From assembly GCA_963742795.1 (NCBI GenBank), contig CAVUNL010000032.1, positions 310,001 through 374,000 on the forward strand: 64,000 nt of DNA, written 5' to 3'. The DNA is from Palsa-504 sp963742795 (GTDB taxonomy: Bacteria > Actinomycetota > Actinomycetes > Streptosporangiales > Streptosporangiaceae). Numbering within the stretch: the stretch's first letter is position 1; each line of letters opens with the position of its first letter. The notes beneath the pieces were generated by a model. It worked only from the letters and a program-made list of their open reading frames with translations, was not told the origin of the DNA and ran no database searches. This document shows, piece after piece, positions 34,393-42,735 of the stretch. Made by a program: the position numbers and the translations under genes.

Positions 34393-34430
34393 GGGGGCGG
34401 GAGCGCGGCAACGCGCTCCCGCTACCCGAC

Positions 34431-34627
34431 CATGATCCGGTGGCGTGCCCGCGTCCATCAACAGCGTGATTCCGTCCTGTTAGTCACATACCACACAAAA
34501 CGGGATAACTCCGGAACACGCCGGAGCCCTGCCAGGATCCCTACGGGTGCGACGGGCACGCCAGAGCGAAAAATGAACGTTAACGGCGTCAGGTGAGTCC
34601 GTCACGGAGTCCTGGAGGTTCACGATA
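34431..34627. other. intron 3' exon and cupin upstream region
   Basis: About 200 bases of moderate GC with no gene. It contains AT-rich words (GTTAGTCACATACCACACAAAA) that could be part of a promoter for the cupin gene. Confidence 0.35.
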
Positions 34628-35047
34628 ATGAGTACCCATCTACTGGATCAGGCCGTTTTCCGGCCGACTCTGCCCGAGAACATCGGCTGGGAGCCGTTCC
34701 CGGCGTTCCCGCCGTCGGCCCGTCTGGCCGTCGTGGTGGGCCATCCATCAGAGCCCGCTCCGTACGTGGTCCGGGTCAAGCTGCCGTCCGGCGTCAAGCT
34801 GATGCCTCACAGACACCACGAAGATCGGGTCTACACCGTCATGTCCGGCGTGTTCTACATCGGCCCGGGCGAACAGTTCGACGACGGAAAACTGCAGGCC
34901 TACCCGCCGGGTGCCGTCATCGTCCTGCCTGCCGGTACCCCTCATTTCCACTGGGCCAAATCTGGTGAGTACGTCACGCAGGTGACGGCGATCGGGCCGA
35001 TCAGCCTCGAATACCTAGACCCGGAAGACGACCCGCGGAACAAGTAA
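34628..35047 (+). CDS. cupin domain-containing protein
   Basis: A 139-residue single-domain cupin. Motif 1 is MPHRHHEDRVYTVMSGVFYIG (His, His, Glu metal ligands) and motif 2 is PPGAVIVLPAGTPHFHW (His). This fits a small metal-dependent beta-barrel enzyme or sensor. A clear GGAGG precedes ATG 34628. No partner gene is intact nearby; the enolase-superfamily fragment downstream may once have been one. Confidence 0.85.
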   Translation: MSTHLLDQAVFRPTLPENIGWEPFPAFPPSARLAVVVGHPSEPAPYVVRVKLPSGVKLMPHRHHEDRVYTVMSGVFYIGPGEQFDDGKLQAYPPGAVIVLPAGTPHFHWAKSGEYVTQVTAIGPISLEYLDPEDDPRNK

Positions 35048-35093
35048 GCCATTTCCAGGTGACACGCGAAACGGCTCGGGATACGAGCCAACG

Positions 35094-35335
35094 ATGATCA
35101 TTACTGGCATCGAGACGTTTCCGCTTCGAATTCCGTTCAAGCCAGGCAACAGATCCGCGGCCTCCGCTTGGAGCCCGAAGGGCTTGGACGCGGTGGACTC
35201 GCTACTGGTCAAGGTGACGACCGACCAGGGACTGGAGGGATGGGGCGAATCCTTCGGATTCACCGGGGTCCCGGTAACACAACGGGCGATCGATGCGGTG
35301 ATCGCACCCTTATGTGTCGGCCAGGATGCCACGCA
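35094..35335 (+). pseudogene. mandelate racemase/muconate lactonizing enzyme, N-terminal fragment
   Basis: Opens with MIITGIETFPLRIPFKPG, then DAVDSLLVKVTTDQGLEGWG and ESFGFTGVPVTQRAIDAVIA, the capping domain of the enolase superfamily. After ~80 residues the text changes to antisense of a MOSC gene. The catalytic barrel is missing. Confidence 0.75.
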
Positions 35336-35467
35336 CACCATCCGCGGCCCGGCGACCGGCTTCTTCCACACCGCCGTGTGCACCGTCCTGCCGTGCCAGG
35401 TCACGTCCTGCGGCATCCCCACATTGACCGACAGCAGAGCGCCGGCCCGCTGCCCCGAAGTCACCAC
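35336..35467 (-). pseudogene. MOSC domain protein, N-terminal fragment
   Basis: The minus strand from ATG 35467 reads ALLSVNVGMPQDVTWHGRTV then HTAVWKKPVAGPRMV, the start of MOSC-domain proteins of the YiiM type (molybdenum cofactor sulfurase C-terminal fold). It ends abruptly at the enolase-superfamily fragment. Two genes were truncated and joined end to end. Confidence 0.65.
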
Positions 35468-35479
35468 CAGCTCACCTTC

Positions 35480-35769
35480 TCACGCAAGCGGCCAGCCAGA
35501 CCGCGCCGCACCGCGCCTGCGCGAAGTCCATGTCGGCCAGACGAGCCGTACAAGGAACGCGGCGGCCACCGTTACCCACGCGGCCAAGGCCACCAGAGCA
35601 TGAACCGGCTGAGCGGTATCGCCGACGACCGAATCGTGCGATCGCGCGAGGAGCAGGCTGGCAGGTACGCGGCCAGCGCGCCGGTGACGAACAGCCCGGC
35701 GATGAGCTCGCTGCGAGGCGCGGCGACCTGGTCGGGCCTGGCGGCCGTTGTCTCCACGGTCATGGTCAA
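35480..35769 (-). pseudogene. small membrane protein, frameshifted
   Basis: Starts as MTVETTAARPDQVAAPRSEL, then LIAGLFVTGALAAYLPA (helix 1). One base shift near 35663 moves to LLLARSHDSVVGDTAQPVHALVALAAWVTVAAAFLVRLVWP (helix 2). Joined, it would be ~95 residues with two transmembrane segments. No family recognised. Confidence 0.5.
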
Positions 35770-35891
35770 TCCTTGTGTCTAAGCGGTCATGGTTACGCTC
35801 CTTGGCCCTGGCGCGGGCGGGCACGGTCCTGGCCGCGGGCCGGTGCAGGCAGCTCAGGCCAGCGTGCTCGCTTCCGGGCAAGAAGCGAAAT

Positions 35892-35953
35892 AGCACCCGG
35901 ACGGCACCGTGGCCGTGGACGGGCTCAACCTGAACGTGCCCGACGGAAGCTCA
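35892..35953 (+). pseudogene. ABC transporter ATPase N-terminal fragment
   Basis: HPDGTVAVDGLNLNVPDGSS is the first strand of an ABC ATPase (usually K.Y.DG..AVDGL.L.VP.GE). It is cut off by the IS982 left end after ~20 residues. Confidence 0.5.
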
Positions 35954-36963
35954 CTAGACGGTTGATTCCAGGGGTTGTGGCGCAAGTCAGGGCGAGAGTC
36001 TCCATGATCAAGGTTGTGGACAATGACATAGAGACTCTCGCTACGGCACTGTACGTGAAGATCGACGACATGCTCAACGACTGGCCTGACCTGCGGCCGG
36101 CCCGTCCGCGGACCTCAACTCCGCTCACGCTCAGCGACGCCGGGCTGCTGGCGCTGGCGGTGATGTCCGCCCTGATGGGGTTCACGTCCGAGCGCCGCTG
36201 GCTGCGGTACGCGAACGGGCACCTGGCCGGCATGTTCCCCGCCCTGATCGGCCAGTCCGGGTACAACAAGCGGATCCGGAAGGCGTTCTGGCTGTTCATC
36301 CGGGTGATCAGGATGCTGGCGATGGACACGACGCTGTGGAGCGATGACGTCTGGGTGGTGGACTCCACCCCGGTGGAGTGCGGCCGGTCCCGGGAGACGG
36401 TCAGGCGCAGCGACGTCGCCGGCTGGGCCCAGTACGGCTACTGCGCATCGCATTCCCGGTTTTTCTGGGGTCTGCGGCTGCACCTGGTGTGCACCCTGTC
36501 CGGGCTGCCGGTCTTGTTCGCGATCGCCGGCGCGAAGGCCGATGAGCGCCAGACGCTGCCGGGCATGCTGGAGGCCGGGCGTGACGTCGCGGCCGCCCAT
36601 CCCGGGCAGACGCTGATCGGGGACAAGAACTACTTCGGCACGGACTTCGAGGCAGAACTCGCCGCGCGTCACCTGGTCCTGCTGCGCCCCCTCCGCAAGG
36701 GCGAGGCCCCGCGCGCCGGCCAGAACCTGTTCAAGCCGCTGCGCCAGGTCATCGAGTCCGTCAACCAGACCCTCAAAGGCCAGCTTGACCTTGAACGACA
36801 CGGCGGCCGCACCGACGAGGGCATCCTCGCCCGCATCCTGGCGCGGATCCTTGCACTGACCGCCGCCATCTGGCACAACGACAAAACCGGCCAGCCCGTG
36901 ATGCGGTCCCTCATCGCGTACGACCACTGACCGCCAAGACATCCCCGGGAATCAACCGTCTAG
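35954..36963 (+). mobile_element. IS982-family insertion sequence
   Basis: About 1.01 kb with terminal inverted repeats: left CTAGACGGTTGATTCCAGGG, right (inverse strand) CTAGACGGTTGATTCCCGGG. One intact transposase gene fills it. It interrupts an ABC ATPase remnant and lies just before the second carbonic anhydrase. It looks complete and could be active. Confidence 0.85.
36004..36930 (+). CDS. IS982 family transposase
   Basis: A 308-residue DDE transposase. The order of motifs is normal: N-terminal helical region (NDIETLATALYVKIDDML), first Asp in VWVVDSTPVECGRSR, second Asp in TLIGDKNYFGTDFE, and Glu in IESVNQTLKGQLDLERHGG. The start is ATG 36004; a longer open frame upstream is not part of the gene. 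No frameshift is seen, in contrast to ISAs1 and the intron protein. Confidence 0.92.
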   Translation: MIKVVDNDIETLATALYVKIDDMLNDWPDLRPARPRTSTPLTLSDAGLLALAVMSALMGFTSERRWLRYANGHLAGMFPALIGQSGYNKRIRKAFWLFIRVIRMLAMDTTLWSDDVWVVDSTPVECGRSRETVRRSDVAGWAQYGYCASHSRFFWGLRLHLVCTLSGLPVLFAIAGAKADERQTLPGMLEAGRDVAAAHPGQTLIGDKNYFGTDFEAELAARHLVLLRPLRKGEAPRAGQNLFKPLRQVIESVNQTLKGQLDLERHGGRTDEGILARILARILALTAAIWHNDKTGQPVMRSLIAYDH

Positions 36964-37019
36964 GCTGGCCGTGACGCGACCGGGAGAACCGGCATTCCCA
37001 AGGAAAAGGAGAAAAGGTC

Positions 37020-37541
37020 ATGAGCATCATCGACGATGCGCTGAGCGCCAATGCGACCATCGCCAACGGCTACGATCCCGGCCGCGGGAAGCCGCCGGCG
37101 CCTCGGATCGCGATCGTCACCTGTGCGGATCCCCGGCTAACCGGCATCCTGCAGATGCTGGGTATCGCCGACGCCGATGCCGACATGGTCAGGAACTTCG
37201 GCACCGTGATCGATGACGACTCGGTCCGGTCGCTTGTTCTCTCGACCAGGTTGCTGGGCAGCCGGGAGATAATGATCATCAATCACACCGACTGCGGGAT
37301 GCTCAGGTTCACCGACAGCGAGATGGAGGACCGGCTCCGCAAGGAGACAGGGCAGGCGCCGATCGCGCCGGCCAAGTTCTACAGCTTCACCGACGCCGAA
37401 GCGAACACCAAGGAGCAGATCCAGAAGGCCAGGTCACATCCATGGATCTCGCCGGACGTTCCCGTCAGGGGGTTCGTCTATGACGTCAACACCGGACGGC
37501 TCAGCGAAGTGTTCCCCGACCGGGAGACCGTCACTGGCTAG
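37020..37541 (+). CDS. beta-carbonic anhydrase-like protein
   Basis: A 173-residue protein of the short beta-CA class. Zinc ligands Cys35 (TCADPR), His89 and Cys92 (INHTDCGM) are conserved. The usual Asp-Ser-Arg is Asp-Pro-Arg here; Asp37 and Arg39 remain, so catalysis is possible. A strong AAGGAAAAGGAGAAAAGG site precedes ATG 37020. It is not a close copy of the enzyme at 18343-18888. The IS982 right end is 57 bases upstream and may affect its promoter. Confidence 0.88.
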   Translation: MSIIDDALSANATIANGYDPGRGKPPAPRIAIVTCADPRLTGILQMLGIADADADMVRNFGTVIDDDSVRSLVLSTRLLGSREIMIINHTDCGMLRFTDSEMEDRLRKETGQAPIAPAKFYSFTDAEANTKEQIQKARSHPWISPDVPVRGFVYDVNTGRLSEVFPDRETVTG

Positions 37542-37751
37542 TCAGGGCGTCGCCGCCCCAGCGTGTGCTGCGGGAGAACGCCTCGGGGCGGAGCTGGCGC
37601 TCAAGCTGCATGAGGCTCCAGGCCCTTCCTGTCCGCGCGGCTAGGGCCCGGCCTTGGTGGGCGCATCGTGGACGGCGGCCTTCGGCGCCGGGTAGCCCGC
37701 CGCGCCGACCGGGCGGGGCTGCGATCGGCCGGCTGAGGTTACTGGTGGTGC
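37542..37751. other. intergenic region, no supported gene
   Basis: About 210 bases between convergent genes. Only antisense-type frames occur. Confidence 0.35.
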
Positions 37752-38460
37752 TCATTGCGATGGCTGCCGCGTCCGGCTTGCCTGGGCGGAGCAGGCAGAG
37801 ATGAACGCGGTAAGGATCTGAGTGGTCCGGCGGGCGTCCTCAATCGGGATCTGGTGGCCGATGCCGTCGATGACCCGGACGTCGGCACTCCCGTGAGCGT
37901 CGGCGATCTGCTCGCTGACCGAAGGCGGGCTGAGCGTGTCATCGCGGCCCGCGACGAGCAGGAGCGGCAGGCGAGGATCGACAGGCCCGGGATCGGCGGC
38001 GGCGGCCAGCGCCTCGTTGTTGCGGGCGTACCCTTCCGGGTCCTGCCGCATGACGAGCTCCCGCACGAAGGCGGCGATCTCCGGCTTAGCCGGCCGTGTT
38101 CCCGGCGAGAGCGACCGGGTGACGATCGCATCGGCGATCGCGGCCGTCCCTTCCGCGCGCAGCACCGCCGCGCGGGCCAGGATCGCCTCGCGCCCGGCGG
38201 CGTCCGGCGGCTGCACCGGGCCGAGCAGCGCCAGGCAGGCGACCTTAGCCGGGTGACGGGCGGCCAGCGCCCGGGCGACGAGGGTGCCCATCGAGTGCCC
38301 GACGATGACGGCCGGGTCGGCGCCCAGGGCGTCCAGGACAGCCGCGATGTCGGCCGCGTGCGAGTCGATGCTGATCTCGCCGCCGGCGGGCGACTGGCCG
38401 GCGCCGGCGAAATCGGGCCGAATGACCTGGTAAGCGGATGACAGCGCGTCCGCCTGTACC
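37752..38460 (-). pseudogene. alpha/beta hydrolase, N-terminally truncated
   Basis: It lacks roughly the first 25 residues of a normal hydrolase. It begins YQVIRPDFAGAGQSPAGG and keeps the catalytic Ser in VIVGHSMGTLVARAL, Asp in LLVAGRDDTLSPP and His in DGIGHQIPIED. It is now read through from the fused vanH-like fragment upstream in the same frame, so no start of its own remains. The catalytic triad is complete, so a fusion product could fold, though this is unlikely. Confidence 0.7.
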
Positions 38461-39206
38461 TCAGCCGGCCGCTTTCCAGCGCTGAAAGAAGGGATTCGGT
38501 GTCGAGCAGCGGGCCGCGTCCGGTGTTGATGATGAACGCGCCGTGCTTCAGCTGCTCGATACGCCGACGATCGAGGAGATGGTGCGTGTCCGCGGTGAGC
38601 GGGGTGTGGAGGGTGACGATGTCGCTCTGCTCTAGCAGTTCGTCGAGCGGAACGTACTGGGCAGCGGCGGTCGGACGAGTGTCGTAGGCCAGGGTCCGGC
38701 AGCTGAATCCCCGCAGCCTGTCCAGGACTGCCGAGCCGATGCGTCCCGTTCCAATGACACCGACGGTCAGGTCGCGGAGCTCTTTCCCCGCGCACGTCAT
38801 GCAGCCGGTAGTCACGAGTGTCCGTGCGGCGGATGACGGATTTCGCGTTCCGCACGGCCATCAGCATCAGCATCAGCATCAGCGTGTAGTCGGCCACGCT
38901 GTCGGGTGAATAGGCGACATTACCCACGCAGATGCCGACGCTCTGCGCGTAGTTCACGTCAATGTGGTTGTATCCGATGCTTCGTGTGGAGACGTACCTA
39001 ACGCCGGCCCGGCTGAGCGCCAGCAGGGTGGAGTTCGTAACCAGGGTTTTGTGGCCGACGCTGATGCACCGGTTTCCAGACGCCAGCTCGATGTTGGCCT
39101 CGGACACCGCTGCCTGGGTGATAGTCGGCACAACGCCGAAACGAGGCGCGACCTCCCGGAACACAGCGGCCTCGTCCGGCCCGCATCCATATACGGTGAT
39201 TCGCAT
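38461..39206 (-). pseudogene. vanH: D-lactate dehydrogenase, VanH type, frameshifted and truncated
   Basis: Starts at ATG 39206 with MRITVYGCGPDEAAVF and follows VanH closely: ISVGHKTLVTNSTLLALSRA, YVSTRSIGYNHIDVNYAQ, GNVAYSPDSVADYT. One extra G near 38795 breaks the frame. In the next frame come the NAD motif VGVIGTGRIGSAVLDRLRGF and NTGRGPLLDTESLLSALES. The gene then ends at ~38461, fused to a hydrolase remnant. VanH makes D-lactate from pyruvate for D-Ala-D-Lac cell-wall precursors in vancomycin resistance. The VanA/VanX partners are absent. A CATCAG repeat (38859-38882) adds one extra Leu-Met pair. Confidence 0.75.
38859..38882. repeat. CATCAG microsatellite, 4 units
   Basis: Four tandem CATCAG units inside the vanH-like pseudogene, encoding Leu-Met repeats on the minus strand. 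Intact VanH proteins seem to have fewer units here, so slippage is likely. Confidence 0.7.
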
Positions 39207-39413
39207 TCTTGGGACGGCCGCAGAGGACTCTGACGCCACCGACCGGGCGCGGCAGGCCGCTGGTCGTGCTGGCTCGCTGGAGGTCATGCCCTCTAGTCAA
39301 GGCAGCCGGGTGTTGCCAGCACGTATGCGGTTTTCGATACGCCGACGATATGTTGCCGACCGTAGCGTGCGGGAGCATGTCACTGTGCATCGCCGGCCCC
39401 GCGCCGCCTGGCC

Positions 39414-39830
39414 ATGATTCCGCTCAGCCTCGGCGAGATCGCCGCGGCCGTCGGCGGGGCGGTCGAGGGCGACGGCGCCGTGACGGTGACCGCGCCGGCG
39501 TGCTCGACGGACGGCAGGCCGAGCCCGGCGGCCTCTTCGCCGCCTTCGCCGGCGAGCACGCCGACGGCCACGACTACGCCGGACAGGCCCGCGAGGCGGG
39601 CGCGGCGGGGCTGGCAGCCGGCGTGTCTCTCGACGCGGCCGCGGCGGGGCTGGGCACCGCCTCGCTGTCGAAGTGGCGCCTGGAGCTGCACGGCCTCGCC
39701 TGCGGCGCGACGCTGCTCAACGACTCCTTCAATGCCAACCCCGACTCGGCCCGCGCGGCCCTAGACGCGCTGGCGGCAATCGAGGGCGGACGCCGCATCG
39801 CCGTCCTCGGCGAGATGACCTACTGGGACG
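39414..39830 (+). pseudogene. murF: MurF-like ligase, internally deleted
   Basis: Begins MIPLSLGEIAAAVGGAVEG then DGAVTVTAPAC, the start of MurF (UDP-N-acetylmuramoyl-tripeptide--D-alanyl-D-alanine ligase). A frameshift near 39505 is followed by EPGGLFAAFAGEHADGHDYA. The whole ATP-binding centre (~300 residues) is gone. The text resumes in the C-terminal domain: GTASLSKWRLELHGL, NDSFNANPDSARAALDALAA and RRIAVLGEMT. In van clusters a second MurF adds D-Ala-D-Lac. Its place, divergent from vanH, supports a decayed resistance locus. Confidence 0.75.
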
Positions 39831-40180
39831 CGAGTGTCCGTAGATGCTGGCCCCGGACTGCGGACCGCGCGGACATCCACGGACACCGTCCGCAGAACAG
39901 CCTGACCTGCCAAAACATGCAGAGAAACGCTCCGCGGGTAGGCGAAGAAGACGCCTTTTACAGGCATCCACCCACAAGCCAGCGACCTGCCACAAACGCA
40001 CGCCCTGCCTCGACTTCGCCGGATATTCGCTGAGCGACAGCGGCTCATAGCGTATGGCCGGCGCGTCAGGAGCCCGGAACCAGGCCGAATGCGACCCTGG
40101 AAATCACGAGCCGTGGGGTTTCGGCGCGCCCGCGCCGTCGAGACGACCGGGTTGGCGGCGCGGCGAGTTAGCATCGTGGC
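39831..40180. other. intergenic region, no supported gene
   Basis: About 350 bases after the murF fragment. Short frames only; no family match. Confidence 0.35.
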
Positions 40181-40429
40181 ATGAGCGCGCAGCCTTCAGA
40201 GCACGACGTTCACGACGTCATCCGCCTCGGCGGCGAAACCGCTGTAGTGGTTCCGATGCACGAGTACCACACGCTGAAGGCCCTGCGGGATCGCGCATCC
40301 GCCGAGCAGGTCGAGGAAGCCGAGATCGACGCCGCCATCGCCGAACACGAGGCGTGGAAGGCGGCCGGGCGGCCGGGCCTGAAGTCGCACGAGGAGTTCA
40401 TGGCTGAGGTGTTCGGTGGCTCCTGGTGA
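40181..40429 (+). CDS. type II antitoxin, Phd/YefM-like
   Basis: An 82-residue protein. The N-terminal half has the small strand-helix form of Phd/YefM DNA-binding antitoxins (IRLGGETAVVVPMHEYHTLKA). The C-terminal half is acidic and flexible (EEAEIDAAIAEHEAWKAAGR), as in toxin-wrapping tails. It would repress its own operon and neutralise the RelE-like toxin encoded next, with which it overlaps by 4 bases (GTGA). Confidence 0.72.
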   Translation: MSAQPSEHDVHDVIRLGGETAVVVPMHEYHTLKALRDRASAEQVEEAEIDAAIAEHEAWKAAGRPGLKSHEEFMAEVFGGSW

Positions 40430-40653
40430 GGATCTTCTGGTCAGAAATCGCGCAGACGACCTTCCTCCGCTTCATGGCCGACCAGGCCGGGATGATGGCC
40501 GTCAACCGCGCCGCGGAAGCGTTAGCTGACGATCCGGCGCCTCCGGGCGCGTTCCTCCGCGGCGCCTACCGCAGGCTGCGCGTCGGCCCTTACCGAGTGC
40601 TGTACGAGGTCGAAGGGGACCTGATCACCATCGTGCGGATAGACCGGGTATAA
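40426..40653 (+). CDS. type II toxin, RelE/ParE family
   Basis: A 75-residue small basic protein with the family pattern: IFWSEIAQTTFLRFMADQ at the N-terminus, and the core GAYRRLRVGPYRVLYEVEGD then ITIVRIDRV. RelE toxins cut mRNA in the ribosomal A site, whereas ParE relatives inhibit gyrase; the sequence does not discriminate. It begins with GTG inside the antitoxin stop. Confidence 0.75.
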   Translation: MRIFWSEIAQTTFLRFMADQAGMMAVNRAAEALADDPAPPGAFLRGAYRRLRVGPYRVLYEVEGDLITIVRIDRV

Positions 40654-41123
40654 GCCGCCGCCCACCGATTCGAGTAGCTGACAGACGACCTCGACCCGGC
40701 AGCCGCCCGCACTCGCAGACTGCGGCACCGAGCCGACCACGGTGCTCGACTTCTCCTAGCGCTAGCCCGAGATCGTGCGCCGCGGAGCAGATCAGGTCGC
40801 ATTCCGACGACCTGTGGCGCAGCGGTCACCCGGCCTGGCCGACACCATGAGGCAACGGCGGCTGCAATACGAGGGACCGATAAGGCACTAGCGAAGCAGC
40901 TGCGCCGTTCTGCGCACAAGGCGCGCACCCGCCGCTGACCAGCCCGAGAGCTTGCGGCGACCACCACGCGCGTCTCTCCGGAAGATGACACGGCTCCGGG
41001 ACTGGTGCGGCCGCTTGCGCGCTTCACCCGCGAGGACTCGCGCCTAGGAGTCGTCCTGGTGCCGTGAGGGCTGGTACTGCCGGGCTTGCCTGGTTCATTG
41101 CCATGCGCGCATCTGCCCGGAAA
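40654..41123. other. intergenic region with TsaC-like relic
   Basis: About 470 bases without an intact gene. One plus-strand stretch near 40721-40790 reads DCGTEPTTVLDFS, stop, then PEIVRRG, which resembles the C-terminus of a TsaC/Sua5 threonylcarbamoyl-AMP synthase with internal stops. The rest shows nothing. Confidence 0.35.
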
Positions 41124-42640
41124 CTAGCGCTGCGGCGTGACAGGCGGTGCTGCGCCTTGCCGGGCGGGGAGCGCGGGAGCGAGCTGGCTGCGGGAGCTGA
41201 CGCCGAGCTTGGTGAAGACCTTGCGCAGGTGGTAGGCGACGGTGGCGGGGCTGATGAACAGCTGCGCGGCGATCTCCGGGTTGGAAGCGCCGTCGCCGGC
41301 CAGGCGGGCGATCAGCGCTTCCTGCGCGGTCAGGGTATCCGGCGTCTGGACGGCGCGTTCGCGGGCCTGGCCGCCGGTCGCCCGCAGCTCGATGCGCGCC
41401 CGTTCGGCGAACGCCGCGGCGCCGACCGAGTCGAAGATCTGGTACGCGCTGCCGAGTTGATCGCGGGCGTCGCGCCTGCGCCGCTGGCGGCGCAGCCACT
41501 CGCCGTAGAGCAGGCGGGCGCGGGCGAGATCCATCCGCAGGCGGGCGCGGCCGAAGCGGTCGATGGCCTCGCGGTACAGGTTCTCGGCGGCTGCGCCGTC
41601 GCTGACCAGCGCCCGGGAGCGGGCCTCGGCCCCCAGCGCCCAGTCGGTCCCGCAGAAGCGGGTCATGCCGGAGAGCCGCTGCAGGGCGCCGGCCGCGCGC
41701 TCGGGTACCGCGCTGCGCGCCGCCGCCTCCACCAGTTCGACGAGCGCCCAGCTGGCGAACCTGGCCGTCGGGGAGTCCTCGCTCGCCCGCTGGGCCGCCG
41801 CCAGCGCCTCCTCATACCGGCCCAGGCTGTTGTACAGCACGGCGGCCGCCGACTGCGCGAAGCTGAGCGCTTCACCTTCACCTCGGCGCCCCGCGTCGTC
41901 GGTGGCGGTCTGGATCAGATGGGCGGCGTGTGCTTCCTGGCCGCGGAAGACGGCCAGGGCCACGGCGCCGTACGGCTCGATGCTGCTTCCTGTCGCCTCG
42001 GCCACCGACTCGGCCTGCGCCACCATCGCGGCGGCCTCCGTGAACTCCCCGGCGAACAAGTGCACCCGCGCGCGCGTGTTCAAGGCGATGGGGAGCGCGA
42101 TAAGTGCACCGCGGACCGCACCAGCGGATGCCGGAACACCACCCGCTCCCCGATCGTCAGCAGCCCGGCATCCGCCGCCGGCCAGGCCGCCTCGGCGCCG
42201 ATCCCGAGCCGCTCCGCCGCCCCCCACACCAGCGCCGGGTCGCCAGCCGGCTCTGCCGCGGCGACCAGCATCAGCCGCTGGGTGGCGGCCGGCAGAACCT
42301 CCACCCGCCGCCGGAAACTCTCCTCAATCCGCCCCGGCAACCCCGACGACCCCGGCGCACCGGGCACCCCCCGCGGCAGCTCAAGCAACGCCAGCGGATT
42401 GCCCCGCGCCTCCGCGACGATGCGGTCCCGCACCCGCTCATCCAGTGGCCCCTTGATTGCTGAGCTGAGCAGCTCGCGCGCATCGCCCTCCCGCAGACTC
42501 CCGACCGGCAGCTCCTGCAGTCCCCGGTACTCCTCGCCCGGCTCACGGGCGGCGAACACCACCGCGACCGGGTCGGCCAGCAGCCGGCGCGCGGGCCGAA
42601 CAGCATCTTCTCGCGGGCTGCCGGCGGACGAGCAGGCGGC
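41124..42640 (-). pseudogene. LuxR family AAA-type regulator, internally deleted
   Basis: A remnant of a second large LuxR regulator, in two pieces. Upstream piece (to ~42110): ..RLLADPVAVVFAAREPGEEY, ELLSSAIKGPLDERVRDRIV, LALLELPRGVPG.. FRHPLVRSAV, part of the ATPase and winged-helix region without Walker A. It jumps to ALNTRARVHLFAGEFTEAA.. ending in the HTH TAQEALIARLAGDGASNPEI then FISPATVAYHLRKVFTKL. Some 200 residues between the two are missing, as is the N-terminus. A chimeric joint lies at ~42640, beyond which a short plus-strand frame ends at 42738. Confidence 0.72.
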
Positions 42641-42735
42641 GTTCCGGCCCTGCCCGCCCGGCTGGCGGCCCACGTGAACTCCCTGGACCCGGTCGCCACC
42701 GGGTGCGACGCGGTCGTGGACATCAGGGGCCGCGC

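Larger units (their letters stand above)
27642..34430 (+). mobile_element. group II intron, interrupted
   Basis: Self-splicing retroelement of ~2.63 kb plus an internal 4.15-kb insertion. The 5' end GTGCGAC (27642) fits the group II consensus GUGYG. The 3' part has a clear domain V hairpin (34354-34389) and a domain VI hairpin (34393-34425), and the intron ends ..CCGAC at 34430. An RT-HNH protein is encoded in domain IV but is frameshifted and interrupted. The intron sits 34 bases upstream of the ISAs1 transposase, so it probably landed in DNA next to or within that IS. Confidence 0.75.
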
